DNA from: Collinsella sp.
GTDB lineage: Bacteria; Actinomycetota; Coriobacteriia; Coriobacteriales; Coriobacteriaceae
Assembly (NCBI GenBank): GCA_019419555.1
Contig: DXZR01000001.1
Location: 1-64,000, forward strand
Length of the DNA: 64,000 bases
Direction of reading: 5' to 3'
Of this stretch, positions 7,287-15,301 are shown piece by piece. The position numbers were made by a program, and so were the translations under genes. The notes beneath the pieces are model-generated. The model saw nothing but the letters and a program-made list of their open reading frames with translations. It was not told the origin of the DNA and ran no database searches. Within the stretch, counting starts at the first letter, position 1. Each line of letters begins with the position of its first letter.

Positions 7287-8330
7287 ATGTCGTTTGGCAA
7301 GTTCTTTAAAGATGCGCTGCTTCCCGTCGCCGTGTGGACGTGCGGTGTGCTGCTGAGCTGCTTTGTGCTGACGGTTGCCGGTGCACCCGTCTCTATCGTG
7401 GTCGTGGCGGTCGGCGTGTCCTTTATCTTTGGTATGCTCGGCATCGTGGTCGAGTACGCGCGTCGCCGCCGTTTTCTGCGTCAGCTGGAGCGCGCGGCCG
7501 AGGAGCTCGAGAGCCCCGCATGGGTGCAGGAGATGGTGCAATGCCCGACCTATGCCGAGGGCGAGCTCGAGTACGAGGTCTTGCGCCGGGTGGGCAAAGC
7601 CGCTTGCGACGAGGTTGCCGAAGGCCGGCGTCAGACCGATGACTATCGCGACTATATCGAGAGCTGGGTCCACGAGGCCAAACTGCCCCTGGCGGCGGCT
7701 CATCTAATTTTGGAAAACCTGGATGGCAGCGAAGACGACCTGTCTCGTGTGGATGACCTGGGCCGTGAGTTGGCTCGCGTGGAGCGCTATATCGACCAGG
7801 CGCTGTACTACGCGCGTTCGGAAGTCGTGGAGCGCGACTACCTGATTCGCCGCTGGGATCTCAAGACCTTGGTGACGGGCGCGATTAAGGCCAACGCGCG
7901 CGAGCTCATCGCGGCGCACGTGGCCCCGGTGTGCGAGAACCTCGACTTTGAGGTCTTTACCGACGAGAAGTGGCTCGAGTTTATTCTGGGCCAGCTCATT
8001 CAGAACAGCATTAAATATGCGCGCGAGGACGGCGCAAAGATCGTGTTTTCGGGCGCGTTGCTGGACGAGGGCCTGGCGAGTGAACGCATCGAGCTCACCG
8101 TCGCGGACAACGGCTGCGGCGTGAGCGCGGCCGACCTGCCGCGCGTGTTCGAGAAGGGCTTTACCGGCGATAACGGCCGCACCACCAAGCGCGCAACGGG
8201 CATTGGCCTCTACCTGGTGGCGCGTCTGTGCTCCAAGATGGGTATCGATGTCACCGCGGCATCCGAGCCCGGCGAAGGCTTCGTCGTCACGTTTGCCTTC
8301 TCGACCAACAAATTCCAATACTTTGAGTAG
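7287..8330 (+). CDS. Membrane sensor histidine kinase, BceS-like
   Basis: The 347-residue kinase has two closely spaced N-terminal membrane helices (residues ~9-30 and 35-53) and almost no extracellular loop, the 'intramembrane-sensing' layout. The H box is ESWVHEAKLPL with H129, close to the WVHQIKTP form of BceS/GraS kinases. The ATPase domain shows N box QLIQNSIKYA, G1 DNGCGV, F box FEKGF and G2 GIGLYLV. It should autophosphorylate and pass phosphate to the response regulator upstream, with which it forms an operon. BceS kinases normally sense through an adjacent BceAB transporter, which is missing here. Confidence 0.92.
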   Translation: MSFGKFFKDALLPVAVWTCGVLLSCFVLTVAGAPVSIVVVAVGVSFIFGMLGIVVEYARRRRFLRQLERAAEELESPAWVQEMVQCPTYAEGELEYEVLRRVGKAACDEVAEGRRQTDDYRDYIESWVHEAKLPLAAAHLILENLDGSEDDLSRVDDLGRELARVERYIDQALYYARSEVVERDYLIRRWDLKTLVTGAIKANARELIAAHVAPVCENLDFEVFTDEKWLEFILGQLIQNSIKYAREDGAKIVFSGALLDEGLASERIELTVADNGCGVSAADLPRVFEKGFTGDNGRTTKRATGIGLYLVARLCSKMGIDVTAASEPGEGFVVTFAFSTNKFQYFE

Positions 8331-8372
8331 TCGTCGCGGTGTAACGTCCCGGAGCGTCATTCACGTTAAGAC

Positions 8373-8394
8373 AATTATCCCAAACGGGATAATT
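8373..8394. promoter_or_regulatory. HipB-type operator 1
   Basis: The perfect palindrome AATTATCCC, AAAC, GGGATAATT contains TATCC-N6-GGATA. In Escherichia coli HipB binds TATCC-N8-GGATA, so the half-sites match and the spacer is 2 bp shorter. It sits about 75 bp before the antitoxin gene. Confidence 0.8.
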
Positions 8395-8407
8395 CCATCA
8401 TGATGTG

Positions 8408-8437
8408 CTATGATTATCCCATTTGGGATAATCATAG
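8408..8437. promoter_or_regulatory. HipB-type operator 2 overlapping the promoter
   Basis: Arms CTATGATTATCCC and GGGATAATCATAG (13 bp each) flank ATTT. The inner TATCC-N6-GGATA is the same as in operator 1, centred 39 bp away. The left arm contains an extended -10 box, TGCTATGAT (8406-8414), so repressor binding here would block RNA polymerase. This predicts autorepression of hipBA. Confidence 0.8.
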
Positions 8438-8446
8438 GGGATTAGC

Positions 8447-8692
8447 ATGCAAGACTGGAATGAGCGAACGATTTTTGACCCAGCTGAACTCGGTGCATAT
8501 TTGCGTGAGCGCCGGAAGAAGCTCGGTTATACCCAACGCGATGTGGCTGATTTCAACCAGTGCAGTTTGCGCTTTGTGAGCGAGCTTGAGCGTGGAAAGG
8601 CGGGTGCCAATCTTCGCCAAACCCTTCAAATCGCTAACAGCTTGGGGGTCGATTTGATCCTGAGGGAGAGGGGCGACGGCTCATGGCATTAA
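8447..8692 (+). CDS. hipB: HipB-like antitoxin, XRE family repressor
   Basis: This 81-residue protein has a Cro/C1-type helix-turn-helix at residues ~17-70: LGAYLRERRKKLGYTQRDVADF then SLRFVSELERGKAGANLRQTLQIANSLGVDL. The second part is the characteristic HipB recognition and dimer region. It should neutralise the downstream HipA kinase and repress its own operon through the two TATCC/GGATA operators directly upstream. The stop overlaps the hipA start by 10 nt, indicating translational coupling. ATG 8447 follows GGGGA at the usual spacing. Confidence 0.92.
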   Translation: MQDWNERTIFDPAELGAYLRERRKKLGYTQRDVADFNQCSLRFVSELERGKAGANLRQTLQIANSLGVDLILRERGDGSWH

Positions 8693-9972
8693 AGGTTTAT
8701 CGTGAGTATCGGGGAACGTTTGAGCTGGTCGGAGAATTTGAGAGGGCCGACCCCGTAAACGAGACGTTTGCATATGATGAGGGATATCTTGAACGCGACG
8801 ATGCTGCCGCACTCTCAGCTTCTCTTCCCTTGCGACATGAGCCATATGCCAGCAATGAGTTTTCGGCCTTCTTTTCGGGCATGCTTCCCGAGGGCCCGGT
8901 TCGGCATGAGCTGTCGATGCGTTTTCAAATCCCCCAGTCAGACTATTTATCGATGCTCGAGCGTTTGGGCGATGAGTGCGTTGGTGCCTTGAGGTTTCTC
9001 GGCGATGAGAAATCGAGCTACGATCCGGGCTATCGTCCTCTGCAAGACGAGGATTTTGAGGCACTTTCTAAGGCGGAAGTGTTTGAGATTGCAAATGATA
9101 TGCAGGATTCGAGGCTGTCGTTGGCGGGCGCTCAGTCTAAAACCGGTTGGTTTTTACCGCGCGGTAAAGATGCAAAAAAGGCCGGGTCGGGGGATTGGAT
9201 GCTGCCGCTCGGCTCTGCCCCCTCGACTCACATAGTCAAGATTGCTTCAACTAAACATCCGGATTTGCCGTTCAACGAATTAATTTGCATGACGGCAGCG
9301 TCTGCTGCTGGGCTTGAAATTGCCCGTTCAGAAGCTTCGGATACGATTCCTGGTGCGTTCTTTTCCGAGCGTTATGACAGAATCTGGAGCAATGAGCCGC
9401 CGTCGATGAGCGGATTCGATGTGCCTCTGAGGCTGCATCAGGAGGATTTTTGCCAAGCGGTTGGCTGGCCTTCGTATATGAAATACGAGACACGTCCCGA
9501 TAGCTGCTATATGGCTCTTTGCGGCCGATTGATAAGAGAGCAATCGTCTAACGTAATTGCTGATACTCAAATGTTCGCTCGTCAGGTAATGGTCGATTAT
9601 GCGTTGGGGAATTGCGACTCGCATCTCAAGAACCATTCGTTTCTTTATAGTCCGAGTTGGCGGGAAAAGAGGTTGGCCCCTGCATACGATATTGTTTGCA
9701 CGACGATAATGGGATACGACCATAATCTTGGGATTGATATTGGGGATCACCGGGTGATCGATGGGGTGACTCCTGAAGATTTCGAATTCATGTCTCAAGA
9801 TTTGCATCTGCCACTCAAGATGATCAAGAACATCGCGGCGGAAGTGGCTGAAGAGGTGTCTGCCCAGCTTGCAGAACTTGCCTCTGCAACCGGAGATTTG
9901 GGTCGGGTCGCTCTGAAAATTCAGACGGATTCCGTTGAGAGAATGAGGGTTCTGGAGCAATTCTCAGCCTAA
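8683..9972 (+). CDS. hipA: HipA-family toxin, serine/threonine kinase
   Basis: The 429-residue protein matches full-length HipA. The N-terminal couple_hipA domain (residues ~1-110) is followed by LSLAGAQSKTG (146-155), whose S146 aligns with the autophosphorylated Ser150 of E. coli HipA. The catalytic loop GNCDSHLKN carries D312 and N317, and the metal-binding aspartate is D336 in APAYDIV. In E. coli, HipA phosphorylates glutamyl-tRNA synthetase and induces persistence; the target here is not known. All catalytic residues are present, so the toxin should be active unless bound by HipB. Its lower G+C and rarer codons compared with neighbours suggest it was acquired. Confidence 0.93.
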   Translation: MALKVYREYRGTFELVGEFERADPVNETFAYDEGYLERDDAAALSASLPLRHEPYASNEFSAFFSGMLPEGPVRHELSMRFQIPQSDYLSMLERLGDECVGALRFLGDEKSSYDPGYRPLQDEDFEALSKAEVFEIANDMQDSRLSLAGAQSKTGWFLPRGKDAKKAGSGDWMLPLGSAPSTHIVKIASTKHPDLPFNELICMTAASAAGLEIARSEASDTIPGAFFSERYDRIWSNEPPSMSGFDVPLRLHQEDFCQAVGWPSYMKYETRPDSCYMALCGRLIREQSSNVIADTQMFARQVMVDYALGNCDSHLKNHSFLYSPSWREKRLAPAYDIVCTTIMGYDHNLGIDIGDHRVIDGVTPEDFEFMSQDLHLPLKMIKNIAAEVAEEVSAQLAELASATGDLGRVALKIQTDSVERMRVLEQFSA

Positions 9973-9978
9973 AGCAAA

Positions 9979-10005
9979 GCGGGGCCACCGTAATGGTGGT
10001 CCCGC
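9979..10005. terminator. Hairpin between convergent hipA and universal stress genes
   Basis: GCGGGGCCACC, loop GTAAT, GGTGGTCCCGC with one G-T pair, followed by TCTT. It is a plausible terminator for hipA. Confidence 0.6.
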
Positions 10006-10062
10006 TCTTGGAAGACTTGGGCACGTGGGCTTGCGCTCCGCGATGCGTTAGGCGTACGTTTG

Positions 10063-10500
10063 CTACTTCACGACCAAGATGTCGCAGTCCGTATTGCGCA
10101 GCAGGAACGTCGAAATCGAACCCAGGAGCGCATACTTGATCGAGGACAGGCCGCGTGCGCCGCAGAGCACCAGGTCGGGCTTCACCACGTCGAGCATCTC
10201 GTCTTTGAGCGTCTCGCGAATACGGCCGGCGCGAATCATGACCTCGACCTCGGGAATATCGGGATTGGCCTTGGCCTCTTCGAGCTGCTTGGCGATGGAG
10301 TTCTTAAATGCCTCCTCCAGTCCGTTGACCAGATCGACCGGATAGGAACCAGCGCTCTCGAGTGCCGTGGAATCGATAACGTGGCCGATAATCAGCTTGG
10401 CGCCGTTGTTCGCGGCGACCTTGATGGCGCGTGCGAGCACAAAATCCTGCTGCTCAGTACCGTCGAGCGAAACAAATACCTTGGTATAGCCCTCGTTCAT
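10063..10500 (-). CDS. Universal stress protein (UspA family)
   Basis: The 145-residue single-domain protein has an alpha/beta fold. It starts with TKVFVSLDGTEQQDFVLARAI, where the family aspartate sits in LDGT. The C-terminal GARGLSSIKYALLGSISTFLLRN matches the ATP-binding G-2X-G-9X-G-S/T motif of the ATP-binding subgroup. Such proteins are cytoplasmic and are induced under starvation or stress; a molecular function is seldom known. It is monocistronic and transcribed convergently with hipA, with a strong GGAGGAAACC site before ATG 10500. Confidence 0.9.
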   Translation of the reverse strand: MNEGYTKVFVSLDGTEQQDFVLARAIKVAANNGAKLIIGHVIDSTALESAGSYPVDLVNGLEEAFKNSIAKQLEEAKANPDIPEVEVMIRAGRIRETLKDEMLDVVKPDLVLCGARGLSSIKYALLGSISTFLLRNTDCDILVVK

Positions 10501-10747
10501 GGTTTCCTCCTTGGTCTATCGCACGGGCGCGGGGCTCGTGCGTCGGGCGGGCGCGGATGCGTGGCCGCCGGACACTTTATCTTGTTGCAGTTATACCCAA
10601 GGATTTGGGTTTGACCGCTCGCAATTCTGTGAACGGGCGAGTTTTTTGGTAAGGGTAGGCGCAGGCGCGCCGCCAACGGTTGATAATGGGACATCGCCCG
10701 CACCGTCCGCAGAACAATATCGGCGGGTGTCTAACGAGGGGGTCCCT

Positions 10748-11722
10748 TTGGATATCATTGAGCTTCTAAAATCTGCCTTCATGGGCCTGGTCGAGGGCAT
10801 CACCGAATGGCTGCCTGTTTCGTCGACCGGTCACATGATCTTGGTGGACGAGTTCGTCAAGATGAACGTGAGCGAGACGTTCTGGAATATGTTCCTGGTC
10901 GTGATTCAGCTTGGCGCCATTTTGGCCGTCTGCGTTTTGTTCTTCTACGACCTCAACCCGTTTTCTCCCAGCAAGGGCAAGGAGGGCCGTCGCGACACCT
11001 GGGTGCTATGGGGCAAGATTGTGCTCGGCTGCATTCCCGCCGCGGCGATCGGTCTGCCGCTTAACGACTGGATGGAGGAGCATTTCTACAATGCTCCCGT
11101 CGTGGCGTTGGCGCTCATTGTGTACGGCGTGCTGTTTATCGTGATCGAGAACTGGCGCGCGAACAAGCGCGACCAGGCTGCTCTTGCCGGTTCGTTTGGT
11201 TCGCGTGCTGTGGTGGCGGGCGGACGTCCCGCCGGTGCGCATTTTGCCGCGCCCGCTGCGACTGCCGCCGCAGACGATGACGATAGCTTGGACTTTGGCT
11301 CCATCACTACGCTCGAGGATCTGAGCTGGAAGACCGCGCTGGGTATCGGTTGCTTCCAGGTGCTTTCGCTGATTCCGGGCACATCGCGCTCCGGCTCCAC
11401 GATCATCGGCGGCCTGCTTTTGGGCTGCACGCGTTCGGTGGCGTCCAAGTTTACGTTCTTCCTGGCCATTCCCGTCATGTTTGGCGCGAGTGCGCTCAAG
11501 CTGGTCAAGTACTTTATTAAGGGCGGCACGTTCGGCACCAACGAAATCGCCATCCTGGGCGTGGGCTGCGTCGTCGCCTTTGTGGTGTCGCTCATTGCCA
11601 TCAAGTGGCTTATGGGCTTCGTGCGCCGTCACGACTTCAAGTGCTTCGGCGTCTACCGCATCATCCTGGGCATCGTGGTGCTCGCGTACTTCTTTGTCCT
11701 GGAGCCTATGCTCGGCCTGTAA
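10748..11722 (+). CDS. uppP: Undecaprenyl-diphosphatase (bacitracin resistance type)
   Basis: UppP dephosphorylates undecaprenyl diphosphate at the membrane, recycling the lipid carrier for peptidoglycan. The signature EGITEWLPVSSTGHM lies near residues 16-30 and PGTSRSG near residue 210, with about eight membrane helices. The 324 residues exceed the usual ~265-280 because of an insertion of about 50 residues (near 137-187), rich in Ala, Gly and Asp, in the central cytoplasmic loop. The start is TTG 10748, giving MDIIELLKS, preceded by GAGGGGG; upstream in-frame codons would add a non-homologous stretch. A strong terminator follows. Confidence 0.93.
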   Translation: MDIIELLKSAFMGLVEGITEWLPVSSTGHMILVDEFVKMNVSETFWNMFLVVIQLGAILAVCVLFFYDLNPFSPSKGKEGRRDTWVLWGKIVLGCIPAAAIGLPLNDWMEEHFYNAPVVALALIVYGVLFIVIENWRANKRDQAALAGSFGSRAVVAGGRPAGAHFAAPAATAAADDDDSLDFGSITTLEDLSWKTALGIGCFQVLSLIPGTSRSGSTIIGGLLLGCTRSVASKFTFFLAIPVMFGASALKLVKYFIKGGTFGTNEIAILGVGCVVAFVVSLIAIKWLMGFVRRHDFKCFGVYRIILGIVVLAYFFVLEPMLGL

Positions 11723-11766
11723 CTTGGTTGACGCTGCGCGGCGACCAGAGCGACAACTTGTCATTC

Positions 11767-11809
11767 AAAGGGGGTGGCATGACCAAAAGGTCTATGCCGC
11801 CCCCTTTTC
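11767..11809 (+). terminator. Rho-independent terminator of uppP
   Basis: AAAGGGGG, TGGCATGACC, AAAA, GGTCTATGCC, GCCCCCTTTT forms a stem of about 17 bp ending in T's. The upper stem GGCATGACC/GGTCTATGCC, including its bulged T, is repeated in the element at 14957-14981. Confidence 0.9.
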
Positions 11810-12016
11810 ATGCCAATTTGTTCGCTCTGGCCGCCGCTCGCTGCTGCCATGACATCGGTGGCCCCCCAATGCACCAAATCCGCTGGGGCGGGCCTGACGG
11901 TGGCGCACGGAGTCGTGGTGTGATTTGCGTCGGTGTCCGCGCGGCTCGGTATACTGGTACGGCTCAAACTATGGCGCCGCCCGCAGGCGCGCCGTCCGTC
12001 AGATGAGGAGTCGCCC

Positions 12017-14917
12017 ATGACCCAGCCCCTGCCCTGGGAAAAGAACGCCGCGGTACCCGTACCGCCCGCGCCGGAACCCGTGCCGCTCGATGCATACACC
12101 GCCCCCGCTGCGCCGGAGCCCGAGCTCGTTCCGCTCGACATCTACGACGCTCCCGCGCCGGCGCCCAAGCCCGCCAAACCGCTCGTCGACATCGACAGCC
12201 TTAATCCCGCCCAGCGCGAGGCGGTCCTGTCCACCGAGGGCCCGTTGCTGGTGCTCGCCGGCGCCGGCTCGGGCAAGACCCGCGTCTTGACCTTCCGCAT
12301 CGCACATATGCTCGGCGACCTGGGTGTTAAGCCTTGGCAGGTTCTTGCCATTACGTTTACCAACAAGGCCGCGGCAGAGATGCGCGAGCGTCTGGCGGCA
12401 CTCATTCCCAGCGGCACCCGTGGCATGTGGGTGTGCACCTTCCATGCTATGTGCGTGCGCATGCTGCGCGAGGACGCCGACCTGTTGGGCTACACCGGCC
12501 AGTTCACCATCTACGATGACGATGACTCAAAGCGCATGGTGCGCGACATTATGCAGGCGCTCGGCATCGAGCAAAAGCAGTTCCCCATCAACATGATCCG
12601 CAGCAAGATTAGCTCGGCCAAAAACGCCATGATCGGCCCCGAGGACATGCTCAAGAGCGCCGATAGCCCCAACGACAAAAAGGCCGCGCAGGTCTACCTA
12701 GAGCTGGAGCGCCGCCTGCGCGCCGCCAATGCGATGGACTTTGACGACCTGCTCGTGCGCGCGCTCGAGCTGCTGCGCACCCGTCCCGAGGTGCTCGATA
12801 AGTACCAAGAGCGCTTCCGCTACATTAGCGTCGACGAGTATCAGGACACCAACCACGTCCAGTACGAAATCGCCAACCTGCTGGCCGCTAAGTACCAAAA
12901 CCTCATGGTCGTGGGCGACGATGACCAGTCCATTTACAGCTGGCGTGGCGCCGACATCACCAACATCCTGGACTTTGAGAAGGACTTTAAAAACTGCAAG
13001 ACCGTCAAGCTGGAGCAGAACTATCGCTCTACGGGTCACATCCTGAGCGCCGCCAACGCCGTGGTGCGCCACAACTCGCAGCGCAAGGACAAGCGCCTGT
13101 TTACGGCCGAGGGCGATGGCGAGAAGATCCAGGCCTTCCAGGCGAGCGACGAACGCGACGAGGGTCGCTGGATTGCCGGCGAGATCGAGAAACTGCATGC
13201 CAAAGGCACGAGCTACGACGACATCGCCGTGTTCTATCGCACCAACGCCCAGTCGCGTATCCTCGAAGATATGTTCCTGCGCGCGGGCGTGCCCTACAAG
13301 ATCGTGGGCGGCACGCGATTCTTCGACCGTGCCGAGATCCGCGACGTCATGGCCTACCTTAAGATGATCGTGAACCCGGCCGACGAGATGAGCGTCAAGC
13401 GCGTCATCAACACACCGCGCCGCGGCATCGGTTCCACCTCGATCCAAAAGATCGAGCAGCTGGCGCGCGACAACCGCTGCTCGTTCTTCCAGGCTTGCGA
13501 GATCGCGTGTGCCGAAACCGGCATGTTTAGCGCCAAGGTGCGCAACGGCCTGTCGAGCTTTGTGTCGCTGGTGCGCGAGGGTCGCCGCATGGACGGCGAG
13601 CTCAAGGACGTTGTCGAGATGATTGTCGATAAGACGGGCCTACTGCAGGCTTTCCGCGCCGAGGGCACCATGGAGTCCGAGAGCCGCGCCGAGAACATCC
13701 AGGAATTCCTGGGCGTCGCTGCCGAATTTGAGGAGACGCACGAGGACATCGAGGGTACGCTCGAGAGCTTGGAAGAGCTGCGCGCAGCCGGTGTTGCCGA
13801 CGTGCCTGCCGGCGCCGAGCCCGAGCCCGTCGTGGTGAGCGCGCCTGCGCCCGAACCGGGGCCATCTGCCCCGGCATCCTCGTTTGAGGCACTCGTCGGC
13901 GCGCGCGATGCCGCGGGCTCCAATCCGCTCGATAGTCTGGCTGCTCCGGCGCTGTCTCCGCAGGATGCCCTGGCTGCTGCCATCGCGGGCAACGCGTATG
14001 CCGCGCCGACGGAGATGCCGGCGGGTGCCGTGCATGCCGACGAGATTGAGCGCACCTACGGTCCGCTCACCTGTAAGGCGCTGCCGGCACTCATGGAGTG
14101 GCTGGCCCTGCGCTCCGACTTGGATTCCCTGGCCGGCGAGACGCATGCCATCACCATGATGACCATCCACTCCGCCAAGGGCCTGGAGTTCCCGGCGGTG
14201 TTCGTGGCCGGCATGGAGGAGGGCATCTTCCCGCACGTGCACGACTTTGGCGGCAGCGATGACCCGGGTAAGCTTGAGGAGGAGCGTCGCCTGGCCTACG
14301 TCGCCATCACGCGCGCCCGTAAGCGCCTGTTCCTGACCTATGCGGCCACGCGTCGCACCTACGGCTCGACCTCTGCCAACCCGCGCTCGCGCTTCCTCAA
14401 CGAGATTCCGTTTGAGGATATCGAGTTTAGCGGTATCGGTTCTGCCGGTTTTGAAGGCACGGGTTGGGAGAAGCGCGGCGACCGTCACGGCATCTTTGGC
14501 TCGGGCATGGGTTCGGATATGTACGGCGGCAAGGTATTTGGTTCGCATACGCGCTCGACTGGCGGTTCCGGTTCGCGCGGCGGATCGAGCTTTGACGATT
14601 TCTTTGGTGGCAGCAGCTACGGGACCGAGCGCCATCGTGGGGTCTCGCCCGACGCTGGCCGTGTTGCCTCGACCTTTGGCTCGGGCGCACCGCGAGCCAA
14701 AAAGCCCTCGTCCAAGGTGTCCCCGACGGTGGAGCGCAAGGTTGATCGCGCCAGCGCATCGCAGGACTTTGCCGCAGGCGATACCGTGAGCCACAAGACC
14801 TTTGGCACGGGTACCGTGATCTCGGTCGCCGGAGACATGATCGAGGTTCAATTCGAAAAGACCGGTCAGACCAAAAAGCTCATGAAGGGCTTTGCGCCTA
14901 TAGTGAAACTGACCTAG
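12017..14917 (+). CDS. pcrA: UvrD/PcrA-type DNA helicase
   Basis: This superfamily 1A 3'-5' helicase acts in nucleotide excision repair and in clearing replication and transcription conflicts. The 966-residue protein shows motif I AGAGSGKTRVL, Ia TFTNKAAAEMRER, II VDEYQDTN, III DDDQSIYSWRGA, IV QNYRST and VI VAITRARKR. The first ~55 residues form a Pro/Ala-rich lead, and a ~70-residue Pro/Ala insert (near 618-690) splits the 2B region. The C-terminal FAAGDTVSHKTFGTGTV module is the Tudor-like domain that binds RNA polymerase in PcrA. The start at ATG 12017 follows GATGAGGAG. A structured RNA element begins 2 nt after the stop. Confidence 0.95.
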   Translation: MTQPLPWEKNAAVPVPPAPEPVPLDAYTAPAAPEPELVPLDIYDAPAPAPKPAKPLVDIDSLNPAQREAVLSTEGPLLVLAGAGSGKTRVLTFRIAHMLGDLGVKPWQVLAITFTNKAAAEMRERLAALIPSGTRGMWVCTFHAMCVRMLREDADLLGYTGQFTIYDDDDSKRMVRDIMQALGIEQKQFPINMIRSKISSAKNAMIGPEDMLKSADSPNDKKAAQVYLELERRLRAANAMDFDDLLVRALELLRTRPEVLDKYQERFRYISVDEYQDTNHVQYEIANLLAAKYQNLMVVGDDDQSIYSWRGADITNILDFEKDFKNCKTVKLEQNYRSTGHILSAANAVVRHNSQRKDKRLFTAEGDGEKIQAFQASDERDEGRWIAGEIEKLHAKGTSYDDIAVFYRTNAQSRILEDMFLRAGVPYKIVGGTRFFDRAEIRDVMAYLKMIVNPADEMSVKRVINTPRRGIGSTSIQKIEQLARDNRCSFFQACEIACAETGMFSAKVRNGLSSFVSLVREGRRMDGELKDVVEMIVDKTGLLQAFRAEGTMESESRAENIQEFLGVAAEFEETHEDIEGTLESLEELRAAGVADVPAGAEPEPVVVSAPAPEPGPSAPASSFEALVGARDAAGSNPLDSLAAPALSPQDALAAAIAGNAYAAPTEMPAGAVHADEIERTYGPLTCKALPALMEWLALRSDLDSLAGETHAITMMTIHSAKGLEFPAVFVAGMEEGIFPHVHDFGGSDDPGKLEEERRLAYVAITRARKRLFLTYAATRRTYGSTSANPRSRFLNEIPFEDIEFSGIGSAGFEGTGWEKRGDRHGIFGSGMGSDMYGGKVFGSHTRSTGGSGSRGGSSFDDFFGGSSYGTERHRGVSPDAGRVASTFGSGAPRAKKPSSKVSPTVERKVDRASASQDFAAGDTVSHKTFGTGTVISVAGDMIEVQFEKTGQTKKLMKGFAPIVKLT

Positions 14918-14919
14918 GC

Positions 14920-15018
14920 GGCTTTCCCAGGCACGGCACCTCGGCCTTCAATCGTCGGGCATGACCTCAAGGTCTATGCCCTCCTCTTTCAGGCCGATCT
15001 GCCGCACCTGGAAAACCC
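14920..15018 (+). ncRNA. Candidate structured RNA element, copy 2 (3' of pcrA)
   Basis: It has the same fold as the element at 5475-5575: CAGG/CCTG, loop CA/CA, CGGCA/TGCCG, loop CC/TC, TCGGCCT/AGGCCGA. The apical TCAATCGTCG, an inner hairpin GGGCATGACC/GGTCTATGCCC and CTCCTCTTTC follow. The helix bases differ from copy 1 yet stay paired, and the internal loops and flanks (GGCTTTCCCA, TGGAAAACCC) are the same. It too starts 2 nt after a stop codon. I infer a conserved RNA structure acting in 3' untranslated regions; its class is unknown. Confidence 0.65.
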
Positions 15019-15083
15019 GTACATCCGGCTAGGCGGGCGCGCCGGAGGCTTTGGTCGCCTGCTCGGGCAGTCCTGCGCAAAAC

Positions 15084-15109
15084 GGAGAGCACATTAAGTG
15101 CTCTCCTTT
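15084..15109. terminator. Hairpin terminator
   Basis: GGAGAGCAC, ATTAA, GTGCTCTCC then TTT, extended by GCGCAAA/TTTGCG. It lies in the 384-bp gap between pcrA and manA, which otherwise holds the structured element 14920-15018 and two more hairpins but no gene. Confidence 0.65.
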
Positions 15110-15173
15110 GCGTGCGGAACTCGCGATCGATGTTGCCCTATACGCCCGCCCAGGTCCTTGGGTAACGGTGCTT

Positions 15174-15203
15174 GCGAACGTCGCTCTGCTCGTTCGCTTT
15201 TTG
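15174..15203 (+). terminator. Second plus-strand hairpin with T tract
   Basis: GCGAACG, 10-nt loop, CGTTCGC, TTTTTTG is a good intrinsic terminator with no annotated gene directly before it. It suggests either a backup terminator or a short transcript from the interval after 15109. Confidence 0.55.
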
Positions 15204-15240
15204 ATCTGGAGAGCCGGGTGGGCTGATAAATAGATATGGC

Positions 15241-15276
15241 AAGGGGCTCTCCCGCACATGGACGGGAGAGCCCCTT
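15241..15276. terminator. Hairpin at the 3' side of manA
   Basis: AAGGGGCTCTCCCG and CGGGAGAGCCCCTT pair perfectly over 14 bp. It lies 26 nt beyond the manA stop on the minus strand. There is no long T run on either side. Confidence 0.6.
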
Positions 15277-15301
15277 GTTGCGTTTGGGTTGTTGGTGCGA
15301 C

